Below are positions 1 to 5,176 of a DNA stretch of 5,176 bases, one piece after another. The position numbers were made by a program, and so were the translations under genes. Source of the DNA: Deltaproteobacteria bacterium (GTDB lineage: Bacteria; Desulfobacterota; Syntrophobacteria; B119-G9); assembly GCA_003646715.1 (NCBI GenBank), contig QMLL01000156.1, positions 1-5,176 of the forward strand, read 5' to 3'. Each line of letters begins with the position of its first letter. Positions within the stretch are counted from its first letter, which is position 1. The notes beneath the pieces were generated by a model, which made no database searches, had not been told where the DNA came from, and saw only the letters and a program-made list of their open reading frames with translations.

Positions 1-305
1 CGCCTTACCCATGGCAGGTGTTCTCGTATTTTGTCAAGTATCCATACAAGCTTCCTCTGAGGAATTATCAGGGCATCACCATCAATCAAGAAAACCCTGT
101 GTTGATTTTGCATGTATTTTGAAGCAAAGAGAATATCGTTTAGAATCGTCTCCTCATCTTTAATAGCAAAGCGCTTATCCTTGTAACTGCCACAAAATGT
201 GCACTTATTGTGTGAACATCCCAGAGTAACCTGAAGCAGAATACTGTTTGCCTCACTCGGTGGTCTGATTATCAATCCTTCATAGTGCATACCATCCACA
301 CCCAT
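1..305 (-). CDS. Radical SAM protein, N-terminal part (runs off left edge)
   Basis: The gene encodes the first 101 residues of a radical SAM enzyme and continues past the window edge. Cysteines at residues 30, 35 and 38 lie in the segment GCSHNKCTFCGSYKDKRF and would bind the [4Fe-4S] cluster that cleaves S-adenosylmethionine. The spacing is Cx4Cx2C rather than the textbook Cx3Cx2C. A preceding YEGLIIRPPSEANSILLQVT stretch and a later DGDAL motif (about residues 75-79) match, from memory, a group of bacterial proteins annotated only as radical SAM or HemN-like. The substrate is unknown. I chose ATG 305-303 because GGGAG at 316-312 lies 6 bases upstream and an in-frame TAG lies just beyond; an internal ATG at 290 (MHYEG) is the alternative. 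The gene sits 118 bases downstream of the RsbRD-N pair on the same strand with no clear terminator between, so co-transcription is possible. Confidence in the superfamily is high, in function low. Confidence 0.9.
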   Translation of the reverse strand, partial: MGVDGMHYEGLIIRPPSEANSILLQVTLGCSHNKCTFCGSYKDKRFAIKDEETILNDILFASKYMQNQHRVFLIDGDALIIPQRKLVWILDKIREHLPWVR

Positions 306-423
306 ACGATTCTCCCACGTTAGCCACTACTCAACCGTCGTACCTTTTCCACACCACTTTGCAGGTATTCAACTCTTTATCCCCTACTATTCCAGCCTAT
401 CCACGGTGACGTCTCAGGCTCCA

Positions 424-1005
424 CTAGCCTTCCAACCTTATCATGCCCTTCGTAAAACAGAGCTCAGGCAACTTGGGTTCCTCTTTCATCACCTCCATCT
501 TCTTTTCCTTTTCCGCCATTGCTTCGGCGAATCTTTTTGGGTCTTTCAGGGGTGCTTCGTAGCCGTATTTTTCTTTTAACTTCTCCTCAAACCCTTCCGT
601 CACATGCAACACAGCATGATCAAAGAACCTTACCAGCAGAAACGATGTTTCCAGAATTTGATTGAGGTCCAGGCTTGAGTTCACATCCCGATCAGCAGAA
701 ATAAATTCCCACAGTTTTCTTTTGGTTAGATACAAAGCACTTATCACCTCTGGAAGGGATATTCCCTGCTCAAAGCGATGCTTTCCCAGATTCCGATAGT
801 GCTCTTTTACTTCGCCTCTTTCGTTATCTTCAGCTAGCCAGTAGCTGAATCGACTACATATATCATAAATCATTTGGAATAAAGCATTTTCGTCAATGTT
901 ACGATACGATTTCGTGGTAGGATGATTCAATATTTGTTTGACAATAGCCTTGGATAATTCAGTCGCATTATTTTGTACTAAATCAACAATTTTCCTTGTC
1001 AACAT
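424..1005 (-). CDS. RsbRD N-terminal-like domain protein with charged C-terminal tail (paralogue B)
   Basis: This is a soluble, mostly helical protein of 193 residues. Residues 1-145 resemble the RsbRD N-terminal domain (the globin-like sensor half of RsbR-type stressosome proteins), recognised from the pattern NHPTTKS, SYWL, HYRNLGK, GISLPEV and KRKLW. No STAS domain follows. Residues 146-193 instead form a Lys/Glu-rich tail (EEKLKEKYG, AMAEKEKKMEVMKEE) likely to be helical or coiled. No signal peptide or membrane segment is present. It is clearly a paralogue of the gene directly upstream. I prefer ATG 1005-1003 because a GAGGGGGGG purine run sits 5 bases upstream and the N-terminus then aligns with the paralogue (ML..KI). 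An in-frame ATG at 1035, overlapping the upstream stop as ATGA, would add ten residues and could allow translational coupling. A role in signalling or partner binding is inferred; no ligand-binding residue can be named. Confidence 0.75.
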   Translation of the reverse strand: MLTRKIVDLVQNNATELSKAIVKQILNHPTTKSYRNIDENALFQMIYDICSRFSYWLAEDNERGEVKEHYRNLGKHRFEQGISLPEVISALYLTKRKLWEFISADRDVNSSLDLNQILETSFLLVRFFDHAVLHVTEGFEEKLKEKYGYEAPLKDPKRFAEAMAEKEKKMEVMKEEPKLPELCFTKGMIRLEG

Positions 1006-1031
1006 AGCTACCCCCCCTCTTTGCAGTGAAA

Positions 1032-1475
1032 TCATGTCAGGTTAACACCCAGAGATTTATAATACCCTAACGTGGTATAATAAATTGCAAAATCGAAAAA
1101 ACGATTCAAATAAGTGATTAAATCTATGCCAGAATTAAGCTCAACCGGAGCATCCATAATTCCTTTTTGCAAGACTGTGTCCCAGATATGTCTTTTCATA
1201 AGAATTAGAGAACGTACAAGTTCACTTAAAGAAAAACCATCCATACGACGACGCTTTCCTAACTCAGTGTAGTAACTTCTGACATCGCCCTTCTCAGGGT
1301 CTCTCATTAACCAGTACCCGAGCCTGCTATACAACGCGTGAATATCCTCATAAAGAGCCTTGTCATCCAGAGTTTGAAACGATTTGGTGTCCGGATTATT
1401 GAGTAACCTTTCTTTTAGATCCTCTGCCATCGATGATGCATTCTTCTCGATCATTTCTATCATTTTCTCAAGCAT
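1032..1475 (-). CDS. RsbRD N-terminal-like single-domain protein (paralogue A)
   Basis: A protein of 147 residues consisting of almost nothing but the RsbRD-N-like domain. It aligns end to end with residues 1-145 of the gene downstream, with one gap near the N-terminus. Shared landmarks are NNPDTKS (paralogue: NHPTTKS), YWL, a Y..LGK.R segment, G-hydrophobic-SL.E, and K-R-x2-W. It ends shortly after the last helix (FFDFAIYYTTLGYYKSLGVNLT), so it lacks both an STAS domain and the charged tail of its partner. The start is ATG 1475-1473, decided by AAAGGAGGGGACC directly before it; a TTG at 1493 is in frame, but the AGGAGG site lies inside that extension. It appears to be the first gene of the leftward cluster, 26 bases before paralogue B. 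In known stressosomes this domain forms dimeric sensor turrets. Here it could dimerise with the paralogue or bind a separate partner, which is inference. The gene call is firm, the family probable, the role unknown. Confidence 0.78.
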   Translation of the reverse strand: MLEKMIEMIEKNASSMAEDLKERLLNNPDTKSFQTLDDKALYEDIHALYSRLGYWLMRDPEKGDVRSYYTELGKRRRMDGFSLSELVRSLILMKRHIWDTVLQKGIMDAPVELNSGIDLITYLNRFFDFAIYYTTLGYYKSLGVNLT

Positions 1476-1680
1476 GGTCCCCTCCTTTCGCAAAAGGTTA
1501 CATTTACTTTGACCATTACCCTTGAGCCGTCAGTGCCAAACTCTATTTACTATTAGTATATTCCGATATTTTCCATTATTCTACCTCATGGATTAATTTT
1601 CTTTACCACCTCAGGTTATTTTGCTACTTTGGTTTTTCCCATTTTCGGTAGTTACAACATGATAAATAGAAGGAGCAAAA
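1476..1680. promoter_or_regulatory. Divergent intergenic region with presumed back-to-back promoters
   Basis: This AT-rich stretch lies between the leftward RsbRD-N cluster and the rightward MBL hydrolase, so it should hold promoters for both. I cannot point to a convincing -35/-10 pair on either strand. A TATACT hexamer exists on the minus strand (1560-1555) but lacks a good -35 partner. A short perfect palindrome TACTATTAGTA (1548-1558) and an adjacent ATAT-TCCG-ATAT (1558-1569) sit near the middle and might be an operator, though both are short enough to be chance. The ribosome site of the hydrolase (AAGGAG) is at the right end. Confidence 0.35.
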
Positions 1681-2316
1681 ATGATAATCGAACAGCTTGA
1701 AGTAGGGAATTTTGCCGTTTTTGCCTACATTCTTGGATGCAAAGAAACTGGTGAAGGGATCGTCATTGACCCAGCTGATGAGGTTGATAGAATCTTGAGA
1801 ACAGCCGAAAAAAAAGGGATAAAAAGCATTAAATATATAGTTAACACCCACTGCCACGCAGATCACTGCGGGGGAAACCGCGAGTTAAAAGAAAAGACGG
1901 GGGCAAAAATTATCATACATGAAGACGACGCGGAAAGGCTGGCAAATCCGTCACCTTTCATCCTTCAACTGTTCAACTGTGAAGCGTCACCTCCAGCGGA
2001 CCTCACCGTAAAGGACGGTGATCTGATAGAATTTGGCAACGAGTCTCTCCAGGTTATACATACTCCCGGCCATACTCCCGGAGGAATGTGTCTGTACACC
2101 CCCGGGCACGTTTTTACCGGAGACACTCTATTTGTGGGAAGTATCGGTAGAACAGATTTACCCGGTGGCTCGATGCAAACACTTTTAAACTCCATTAGAA
2201 CCAGATTACTTGTCCTCCCGGAAGACACGATAGTTTATCCCGGTCACAATTACGGGTCATTTCCCAAATCAACCATTGGACAGGAAAAGAAGTATAATCC
2301 CTTTCTTAGATGGTAG
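1681..2316 (+). CDS. Glyoxalase II-like metallo-beta-lactamase-fold hydrolase
   Basis: A complete 211-residue MBL-fold hydrolase of the glyoxalase II/YcbL-like size class, cytoplasmic, with no signal peptide. The dinuclear metal site is intact: THCHADH gives H57, H59, D61 and H62, then H131 (TPGHTPGG), D148 (FTGDTLF) and H189 (YPGHNYG). The IGRTDLPGG segment after the bridging aspartate is typical of this subgroup. Family members hydrolyse thioesters such as S-lactoylglutathione, but the long C-terminal glutathione-binding domain of true glyoxalase II is absent, so the substrate cannot be assigned; other thioesters are possible. No rhodanese or sulfur-dioxygenase fusion is present. The ATG start is supported by AAGGAG 5 bases upstream (1670-1675). 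The gene opens the rightward group and is separated by 94 bases from the propeller gene, with no obvious terminator in that gap. Family confidence is high, substrate low. Confidence 0.93.
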   Translation: MIIEQLEVGNFAVFAYILGCKETGEGIVIDPADEVDRILRTAEKKGIKSIKYIVNTHCHADHCGGNRELKEKTGAKIIIHEDDAERLANPSPFILQLFNCEASPPADLTVKDGDLIEFGNESLQVIHTPGHTPGGMCLYTPGHVFTGDTLFVGSIGRTDLPGGSMQTLLNSIRTRLLVLPEDTIVYPGHNYGSFPKSTIGQEKKYNPFLRW

Positions 2317-2380
2317 TTTAAATTAAGGTCCGGAAACCAACGGTAGCAGGATATTGCCTTGTGGAAAAAAAGAGGTGAAA

Positions 2381-2389
2381 ATGAAATAA
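2381..2389 (+). other. Minimal ORF ATG-AAA-TAA in frame upstream of the propeller gene
   Basis: An AGAGGTG ribosome-site-like sequence (2371-2377) sits 3 bases before ATG AAA TAA. The ATG is 30 bases upstream of, and in the same frame as, the TTG start used for the propeller gene. It could be a chance event, a regulatory minigene, or the old start codon of the gene inactivated by a stop. The second, stronger GGAGGG site before TTG argues that the propeller itself is translated normally. Confidence 0.25.
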
Positions 2390-2399
2390 AACACCTTTC

Positions 2400-2405
2400 G
2401 GAGGG
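2400..2405 (+). promoter_or_regulatory. Shine-Dalgarno site GGAGGG fixing a TTG start
   Basis: GGAGGG lies 5 bases before TTG at 2411. The upstream reading frame is closed by TAA at 2387-2389 and no ATG occurs in the first codons after it, so this site decides the start of the propeller gene. Confidence 0.7.
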
Positions 2406-2410
2406 ACCAC

Positions 2411-3667
2411 TTGGAAGAACCTGCCGAAGAATTAAGATTGGATAATTGGAGGAAACAGGTCCAGACAATCGGATTTCGGGGAGCTGTAATTGCTCTTCTT
2501 AAAGACCACGTGAGCACCATCGAAGACAGGAATAAACTAAAAACTACCATAAAAAGACTTAGAAAATACGAACCGGACCTTGAAATTATCCGGGAGCTTT
2601 TGAAAAACCCTCACTGGAAAAGCACCGTTGAAGATATCATAGATGATTTGCCGCATTGGAACGCTGAACCGGAAATACTCTTCGTATTTCGCGGCGGTGG
2701 TAATGTACCGACAATCCCTGCTACGGATGAGAGGAAAGTATATTTTAGCTCCGGGGATACCCTTTACGCTATTGACGGAGTAACAGGTCAGGTTGCATGG
2801 AGAAAGAAGAATCCTCATAAAACATGGTATCCGGTTTTTCTTGAAGGAGAGGCCCTCTATGCCACATCAGGAAAGACGCTTGTTGCCCTGAACAAAAATA
2901 CCGGGAACGTGTTATGGGTATTCAGATCTGAAAAACACCTTACGGCGCCTTTTTCTTCAAATGGTCAAGTGTATGTTGGTTCTCACGAAGGCACCCTGTT
3001 TTCCTTGAATTCAAGAACCGGTCAGAGGCTCTGGAGCTTTAACGTGCCCAAGAGAATTGACATCGGAAATGATAGCTGGAATGACTTGGTTTTTGCCGTG
3101 TCCGAGGAAGGAATTGTTTACGGCATCAGAACCAATGACGGAGAATGCCTGTGGCGATTTCGGATATCAAGCAAAGTGGGAAGTATACCTGCAGTTAAAG
3201 ATGGCCTGGTGGCGTTCGGAGCCGAAGATCATAAGATTTACGCACTTCTCGCTAACAGCGGACAACTCCTGTGGGAATTTACATCCGGCGGAAAGGTTTA
3301 TGCAACACCCTGCATCTATGATGACGTGGTTTACTGCGGATCAAGAGACCGACATCTCTATGCACTCGATATTGACACAGGTGAGGAAATCTGGCGTATC
3401 AGGACTCTGGGATATGTTTCGTCACCAGCTGTCAGTGGTGGTATGGTCTATTTCTCAGCACAGGGGAGGATCTATTCTGTGAACGCGGAAAGTCACAAGA
3501 TGAGGTGGTGCTTCCCTCTCGGTTTCTCAGTGGCGACTCCGCCGGTAATAAAAGGCAGAAGGTTATATACCGGCACACAGGGAGGACAGATGCTGTGCTT
3601 AAGGCTGATAGAAAGGCTAACAGAACATACTGCAGCCAGGGTAATAAAGGAGTTTTTGGGAGGGTGA
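2411..3667 (+). CDS. PQQ-repeat beta-propeller protein with helical N-terminal domain, cytoplasmic
   Basis: A 418-residue protein with two parts. Residues 1-85 are charged and predicted helical (KTTIKRLRKYEPDLEIIRELLKNPHW). Residues 88-400 form a PQQ-like (BamB/quinoprotein-type) propeller. Blade-ending tryptophans fall at 130, 169, 208, 248, 288, 328 and 366, a spacing of 38-40, each in a pattern such as LYALDIDTGEEIWR. An eighth unit (LYTGTQGGQMLCLRL, 385-399) lacks its last strand. The stretch EILFVFRGGG (88-97) looks like that missing strand, so an eight-bladed ring closed by the N-terminus is likely. A short helix (401-418) ends the protein. There is no signal peptide or lipobox, unlike BamB and alcohol dehydrogenases, so it should be cytoplasmic and a scaffold or binding protein rather than a PQQ enzyme; cofactor use cannot be claimed. 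Translation starts at TTG behind GGAGGG. It follows the MBL hydrolase and may share its transcript. A free-standing function is unknown. Confidence 0.9.
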   Translation: MEEPAEELRLDNWRKQVQTIGFRGAVIALLKDHVSTIEDRNKLKTTIKRLRKYEPDLEIIRELLKNPHWKSTVEDIIDDLPHWNAEPEILFVFRGGGNVPTIPATDERKVYFSSGDTLYAIDGVTGQVAWRKKNPHKTWYPVFLEGEALYATSGKTLVALNKNTGNVLWVFRSEKHLTAPFSSNGQVYVGSHEGTLFSLNSRTGQRLWSFNVPKRIDIGNDSWNDLVFAVSEEGIVYGIRTNDGECLWRFRISSKVGSIPAVKDGLVAFGAEDHKIYALLANSGQLLWEFTSGGKVYATPCIYDDVVYCGSRDRHLYALDIDTGEEIWRIRTLGYVSSPAVSGGMVYFSAQGRIYSVNAESHKMRWCFPLGFSVATPPVIKGRRLYTGTQGGQMLCLRLIERLTEHTAARVIKEFLGG

Positions 3668-3677
3668 TGTGGTGCAC

Positions 3678-3806
3678 CTCGATACGTTCGCCTGCGGCGA
3701 ACTACTCGGTGTCCCACTTACTCGATACGTTCACCTGCGGCGAACTACTCGGTGTCCCACCTATTCGATACGTTTGCTGCCGGTGAATTACCCGGTGTTT
3801 CACATA
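3678..3806 (+). repeat. Three 43-bp tandem repeats, each with an internal inverted repeat
   Basis: Units occupy 3678-3720, 3721-3763 and 3764-3806 with no spacer. Each unit begins with TCGATACGTT after the first base and carries GGTGT near its end. Units 1 and 2 agree at 41 of 43 positions, units 1 and 3 at 32 of 43. Unit 1 contains a perfect 7-bp stem, GTTCGCC-TGC-GGCGAAC (3686-3702). Unit 2 has one mismatch in that stem (3729-3745). Unit 3 (3772-3788) is degenerate as DNA, but as plus-strand RNA it could still pair with several G-U wobbles. A TTCGA remnant at 3807 and GGTGCACCTC before unit 1 may be decayed further copies. The array starts 11 bases after the propeller stop codon. It resembles REP-type intergenic repeats found in families scattered through bacterial genomes, which is an inference from one locus. 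Confidence 0.92.
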
Positions 3807-3829
3807 TTCGAGATGCGGCTTTTGGACAC

Positions 3830-3849
3830 ATTCCTGCGGAGGCAGGAAT
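3830..3849. repeat. Perfect palindromic hairpin ATTCCTGC-GGAG-GCAGGAAT
   Basis: An 8-bp perfect stem encloses a 4-base loop and is followed by CCAGCG, with no T-run. It resembles the short ATTCC...GGAAT intergenic palindromes (dRS3-like or REP-like) dispersed in many bacterial genomes. It is unrelated in sequence to the 43-bp units and lies 24 bases after the last one. It may act as a mRNA-stabilising hairpin after the propeller gene, or simply as a dispersed repeat. A Rho-independent terminator is unlikely without the T-run. Confidence 0.85.
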
Positions 3850-3984
3850 CCAGCGTTATTAGTTTTAGTCAGCATTTTCTCTTGAGTTTCATCTTTTGTT
3901 ATTCCGATTATCGGGATGATAGCTGGTAACGTTGTAACACTCCCGGTCACAAGGACCGTTATTTAAACTCAAAGGAATATCTCA

Positions 3985-4878
3985 ATGATTGATGTCAAAA
4001 AAACGAAACGGAGACTTGAACAACACCTTAGGGCACTCACAGTTGACATAGGCGAAAGGAGCGTTTGTTATCCGGACAACCTCGCAATGGCAGCGGACTA
4101 CATTGAGAACTTTTATCGAGAAATAGGTCTCCCCGTCGAGAGAGAACCATACGACTTCAGAAAACAAGAAGTAGCAAACATAGTAGCTTACGCTGGTGAA
4201 AGGACAAACTTTATCCAGAATTATATCGTAGGAGCTCACTACGATTCTGTAGCGGGCACCGTGGGTGCTGACGACAATGCAAGTGCTGTAGCGGTACAAT
4301 TGGAAACGGCTAGAGAATTAAAAAAACTTTTTTCAAAGAAACTATCCAGAACAAGGATTAAGTTTGTTTCCTTTGCCCTTGAAGAACCTCCTGCGTTTGG
4401 AACCCGTTACATGGGAAGTAAGGTTCACGCCAGAAGATGCAAAAAGGCCAGAGAAAGCCTGGATGGGATGCTTTGCCTTGAAATGGTGGGATATACATGT
4501 CATGAACCCGGTTGTCAGAAGTATCCTTTCCCATTGATGTTTATGGATTTCCCGAAGATCGGTAACTACATAGGCATAGTGGGAAACCTGCGCTCAAAAC
4601 CACTCACCGAATCACTTTACAGGGCTTTCACCAAAAACCCCAATCTCCCCGTGGTCAAGTTAACGGTGCCCCTGGGCGGATATACGTTACCATCGGTGGG
4701 GTTAAGCGATCATTCATCTTTCTGGCACCAGGGATACCGTGCTGTGATGATCACGGATACTGCTTTCTACCGAAATCCATACTACCACAAGGTAAGCGAC
4801 ACAATGGAAAAACTGGATTTTGACTTCATGGCAGAACTGGTCAGGAGTCTTATTATATTTTTTGAGGAAAAATCCTGA
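3985..4878 (+). CDS. M28-family zinc metallopeptidase (aminopeptidase-like), cytoplasmic
   Basis: A complete 297-residue protein with all the landmarks of an M28 co-catalytic zinc peptidase. Predicted zinc ligands are H85 (VGAHYDS), bridging D97 (GADDNASA), E134 (ALEEPP, with E133 as general base), E166 (LEMVGY) and H268 (YYHKVSDT). The LSDHSSFW segment (240-247) and DTAFYRNPYYHK are also typical. The fifth ligand is Glu where some members have Asp, an accepted variant. The family removes N-terminal residues from peptides or acts on related amide bonds; the substrate here is unknown. No signal peptide or PA domain is visible, so a cytoplasmic location is likely, unlike many secreted M28 enzymes. 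C172 and C177 lie in YTCHEPGCQ, where I recall serines in relatives. The ATG is preceded by AAAGGA with 8-base spacing. The gene stands alone, convergent with the DUF4870 gene 34 bases away. Confidence 0.92.
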   Translation: MIDVKKTKRRLEQHLRALTVDIGERSVCYPDNLAMAADYIENFYREIGLPVEREPYDFRKQEVANIVAYAGERTNFIQNYIVGAHYDSVAGTVGADDNASAVAVQLETARELKKLFSKKLSRTRIKFVSFALEEPPAFGTRYMGSKVHARRCKKARESLDGMLCLEMVGYTCHEPGCQKYPFPLMFMDFPKIGNYIGIVGNLRSKPLTESLYRAFTKNPNLPVVKLTVPLGGYTLPSVGLSDHSSFWHQGYRAVMITDTAFYRNPYYHKVSDTMEKLDFDFMAELVRSLIIFFEEKS

Positions 4879-4912
4879 GTCACAACGGAAGCTTTTAAAA
4901 CAACCGGCATTT

Positions 4913-5176
4913 CTACTTTATGACTCTAATCACGGTCAAGGGGTAGCGATAAGCTTCGCCGCTACTGGTCTTTACTCCTGCTATGACCACGAACACCACG
5001 TCAAGGAGAGTCAGAAAGATCAGGATGCTAACACCTTTTATAGCCAACCCAAGAGCAGCAAGAATAGTCCCATACAGGGTCATGGAGATTTGAAAATTCA
5101 ACGATTCTTTGCCAGCATCATCAACAAAGCTGGATTCTTTCCTTTTGTATAACCACACAACCAGAGGAGAAACCAG
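4913..5176 (-). CDS. DUF4870 domain membrane protein, C-terminal part (runs off right edge)
   Basis: The reading frame is open to the window edge, giving the last 87 residues of a small membrane protein. The segment VWLYKRKESSFVDDAGKESLNFQIS followed by two hydrophobic helices (about residues 30-46 and 49-68) and a GEAYRYPLT ending is the signature of DUF4870 (Tic20-like fold) proteins, which usually have about 100-130 residues. The N-terminal helix that normally precedes PLVVWL must lie beyond the edge. A GTG at 5158 could be read as a start, but the codons before it (LVSPLV) still fit the family, so it is more likely internal. The function of the family is not established. The stop codon faces the peptidase stop 34 bases away, and no clear bidirectional terminator is visible between them. 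Confidence 0.87.
   Translation of the reverse strand: MVSPLVVWLYKRKESSFVDDAGKESLNFQISMTLYGTILAALGLAIKGVSILIFLTLLDVVFVVIAGVKTSSGEAYRYPLTVIRVIK

Larger units (their letters stand above)
3668..3984. other. Repeat-rich intergenic region without a gene
   Basis: This 317-base stretch has no credible gene; the open frames across it are translations of a 43-bp repeat whose length is not a multiple of three. Besides the two repeat features listed separately, it contains a weaker hairpin ATTCCG-ATTAT-CGGGAT (3901-3917, one G-T pair) and CGGTC-ACAAG-GACCG (3944-3958) followed by TTATTT, which could be a weak terminator but has a short stem and no true T-run. Hexamers TTGAGT (3882) and GATTAT (3906), 18 bases apart, are a poor candidate promoter for the peptidase gene. 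The peptidase ribosome site AAAGGA is at 3971-3976. Confidence 0.7.

Noticed and set aside
1533..1538. Sigma-54-like TGGCAC on the minus strand upstream of the RsbRD-N genes
   Set aside because: The following GC doublet falls 10 rather than 12 bases from the GG, and sigma-54 promoters need exact spacing.
1624..1866. Minus-strand open frame of 80 codons over the MBL start
   Set aside because: It is antisense to the well-supported hydrolase gene and its promoter region and has no recognisable features.
2325..2365. Terminator between the MBL hydrolase and propeller genes
   Set aside because: Only weak imperfect pairing (GGTAGCAGGATATTGCC) is present, with no stable stem followed by a T-run.
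3678..3806. CRISPR array
   Set aside because: The repeats are directly adjacent with no variable spacers, decay gradually, and no cas gene is present.
3505..3929. Plus-strand open frames (3505-3786 and 3669-3929) across the repeat region
   Set aside because: They overlap the end of the propeller gene or translate the 43-bp repeats in shifting frames, lack a convincing ribosome site and give no recognisable protein.
3432..3950. Minus-strand open frames (3432-3677, 3493-3717 and 3702-3950)
   Set aside because: They are antisense to the propeller gene and the repeat array; composition is that of repeat read-through with no family resemblance.
4879..4912. Bidirectional terminator between the convergent genes
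   Set aside because: Only the TTTTAAAA palindrome and a 3-bp CGG/CCG pairing are present; no stable hairpin.
4820..5152. Plus-strand open frame of 110 codons at the right end
   Set aside because: It overlaps the end of the peptidase gene and lies antisense to the DUF4870 gene, whose family signature is clear.

Overview
The window looks like chromosomal DNA from a non-model bacterium of moderate GC content with compact, mostly conventional genes. Strong Shine-Dalgarno sites (AGGAGG, GGAGGG, AAGGAG) and the mix of families suggest an environmental, probably anaerobic Gram-negative lineage: an Fe-S radical SAM enzyme, free-standing RsbRD-N-like modules, a BamB-like propeller, an M28 peptidase and a DUF4870 protein. 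Desulfobacterota, Nitrospirota or Planctomycetota would fit, but nothing here fixes the taxon. No transposase, integrase, tRNA, rRNA or CRISPR array is visible.

Left part, minus strand (1-1475): three genes read leftwards in the order RsbRD-N-like protein A (1475-1032), its paralogue B with a charged C-terminal tail (1005-424), and the start of a radical SAM protein (305-1, cut by the window edge). The paralogues are 26 bases apart and are probably one transcript. The radical SAM gene follows after 118 bases with no clear terminator between, so it may belong to the same unit.

Centre, plus strand (1681-3667): a 205-base divergent intergenic region separates the left cluster from a glyoxalase II-like metallo-beta-lactamase-fold hydrolase. 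A cytoplasmic-looking PQQ-repeat beta-propeller follows, with an unusual alpha-helical N-terminal domain and a TTG start. An in-frame ATG-AAA-TAA lies just upstream of that start.

A 317-base intergenic region (3668-3984) holds the most distinctive non-coding structure: three consecutive 43-bp tandem repeats, each carrying an inverted repeat, then a separate perfect 8-bp-stem palindrome (ATTCCTGC/GCAGGAAT). The right part has an M28-family metallopeptidase without signal peptide (3985-4878). It converges on a minus-strand DUF4870 membrane protein (4913-5176) that is truncated by the window edge.

No single pathway links all these genes. The left cluster looks regulatory (sensor or partner-binding modules with a radical SAM enzyme). 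The right side looks like housekeeping or accessory hydrolases and a surface-independent propeller. The points most worth following are the paired stand-alone RsbRD-N modules, the helical-domain propeller and the 43-bp repeat array.
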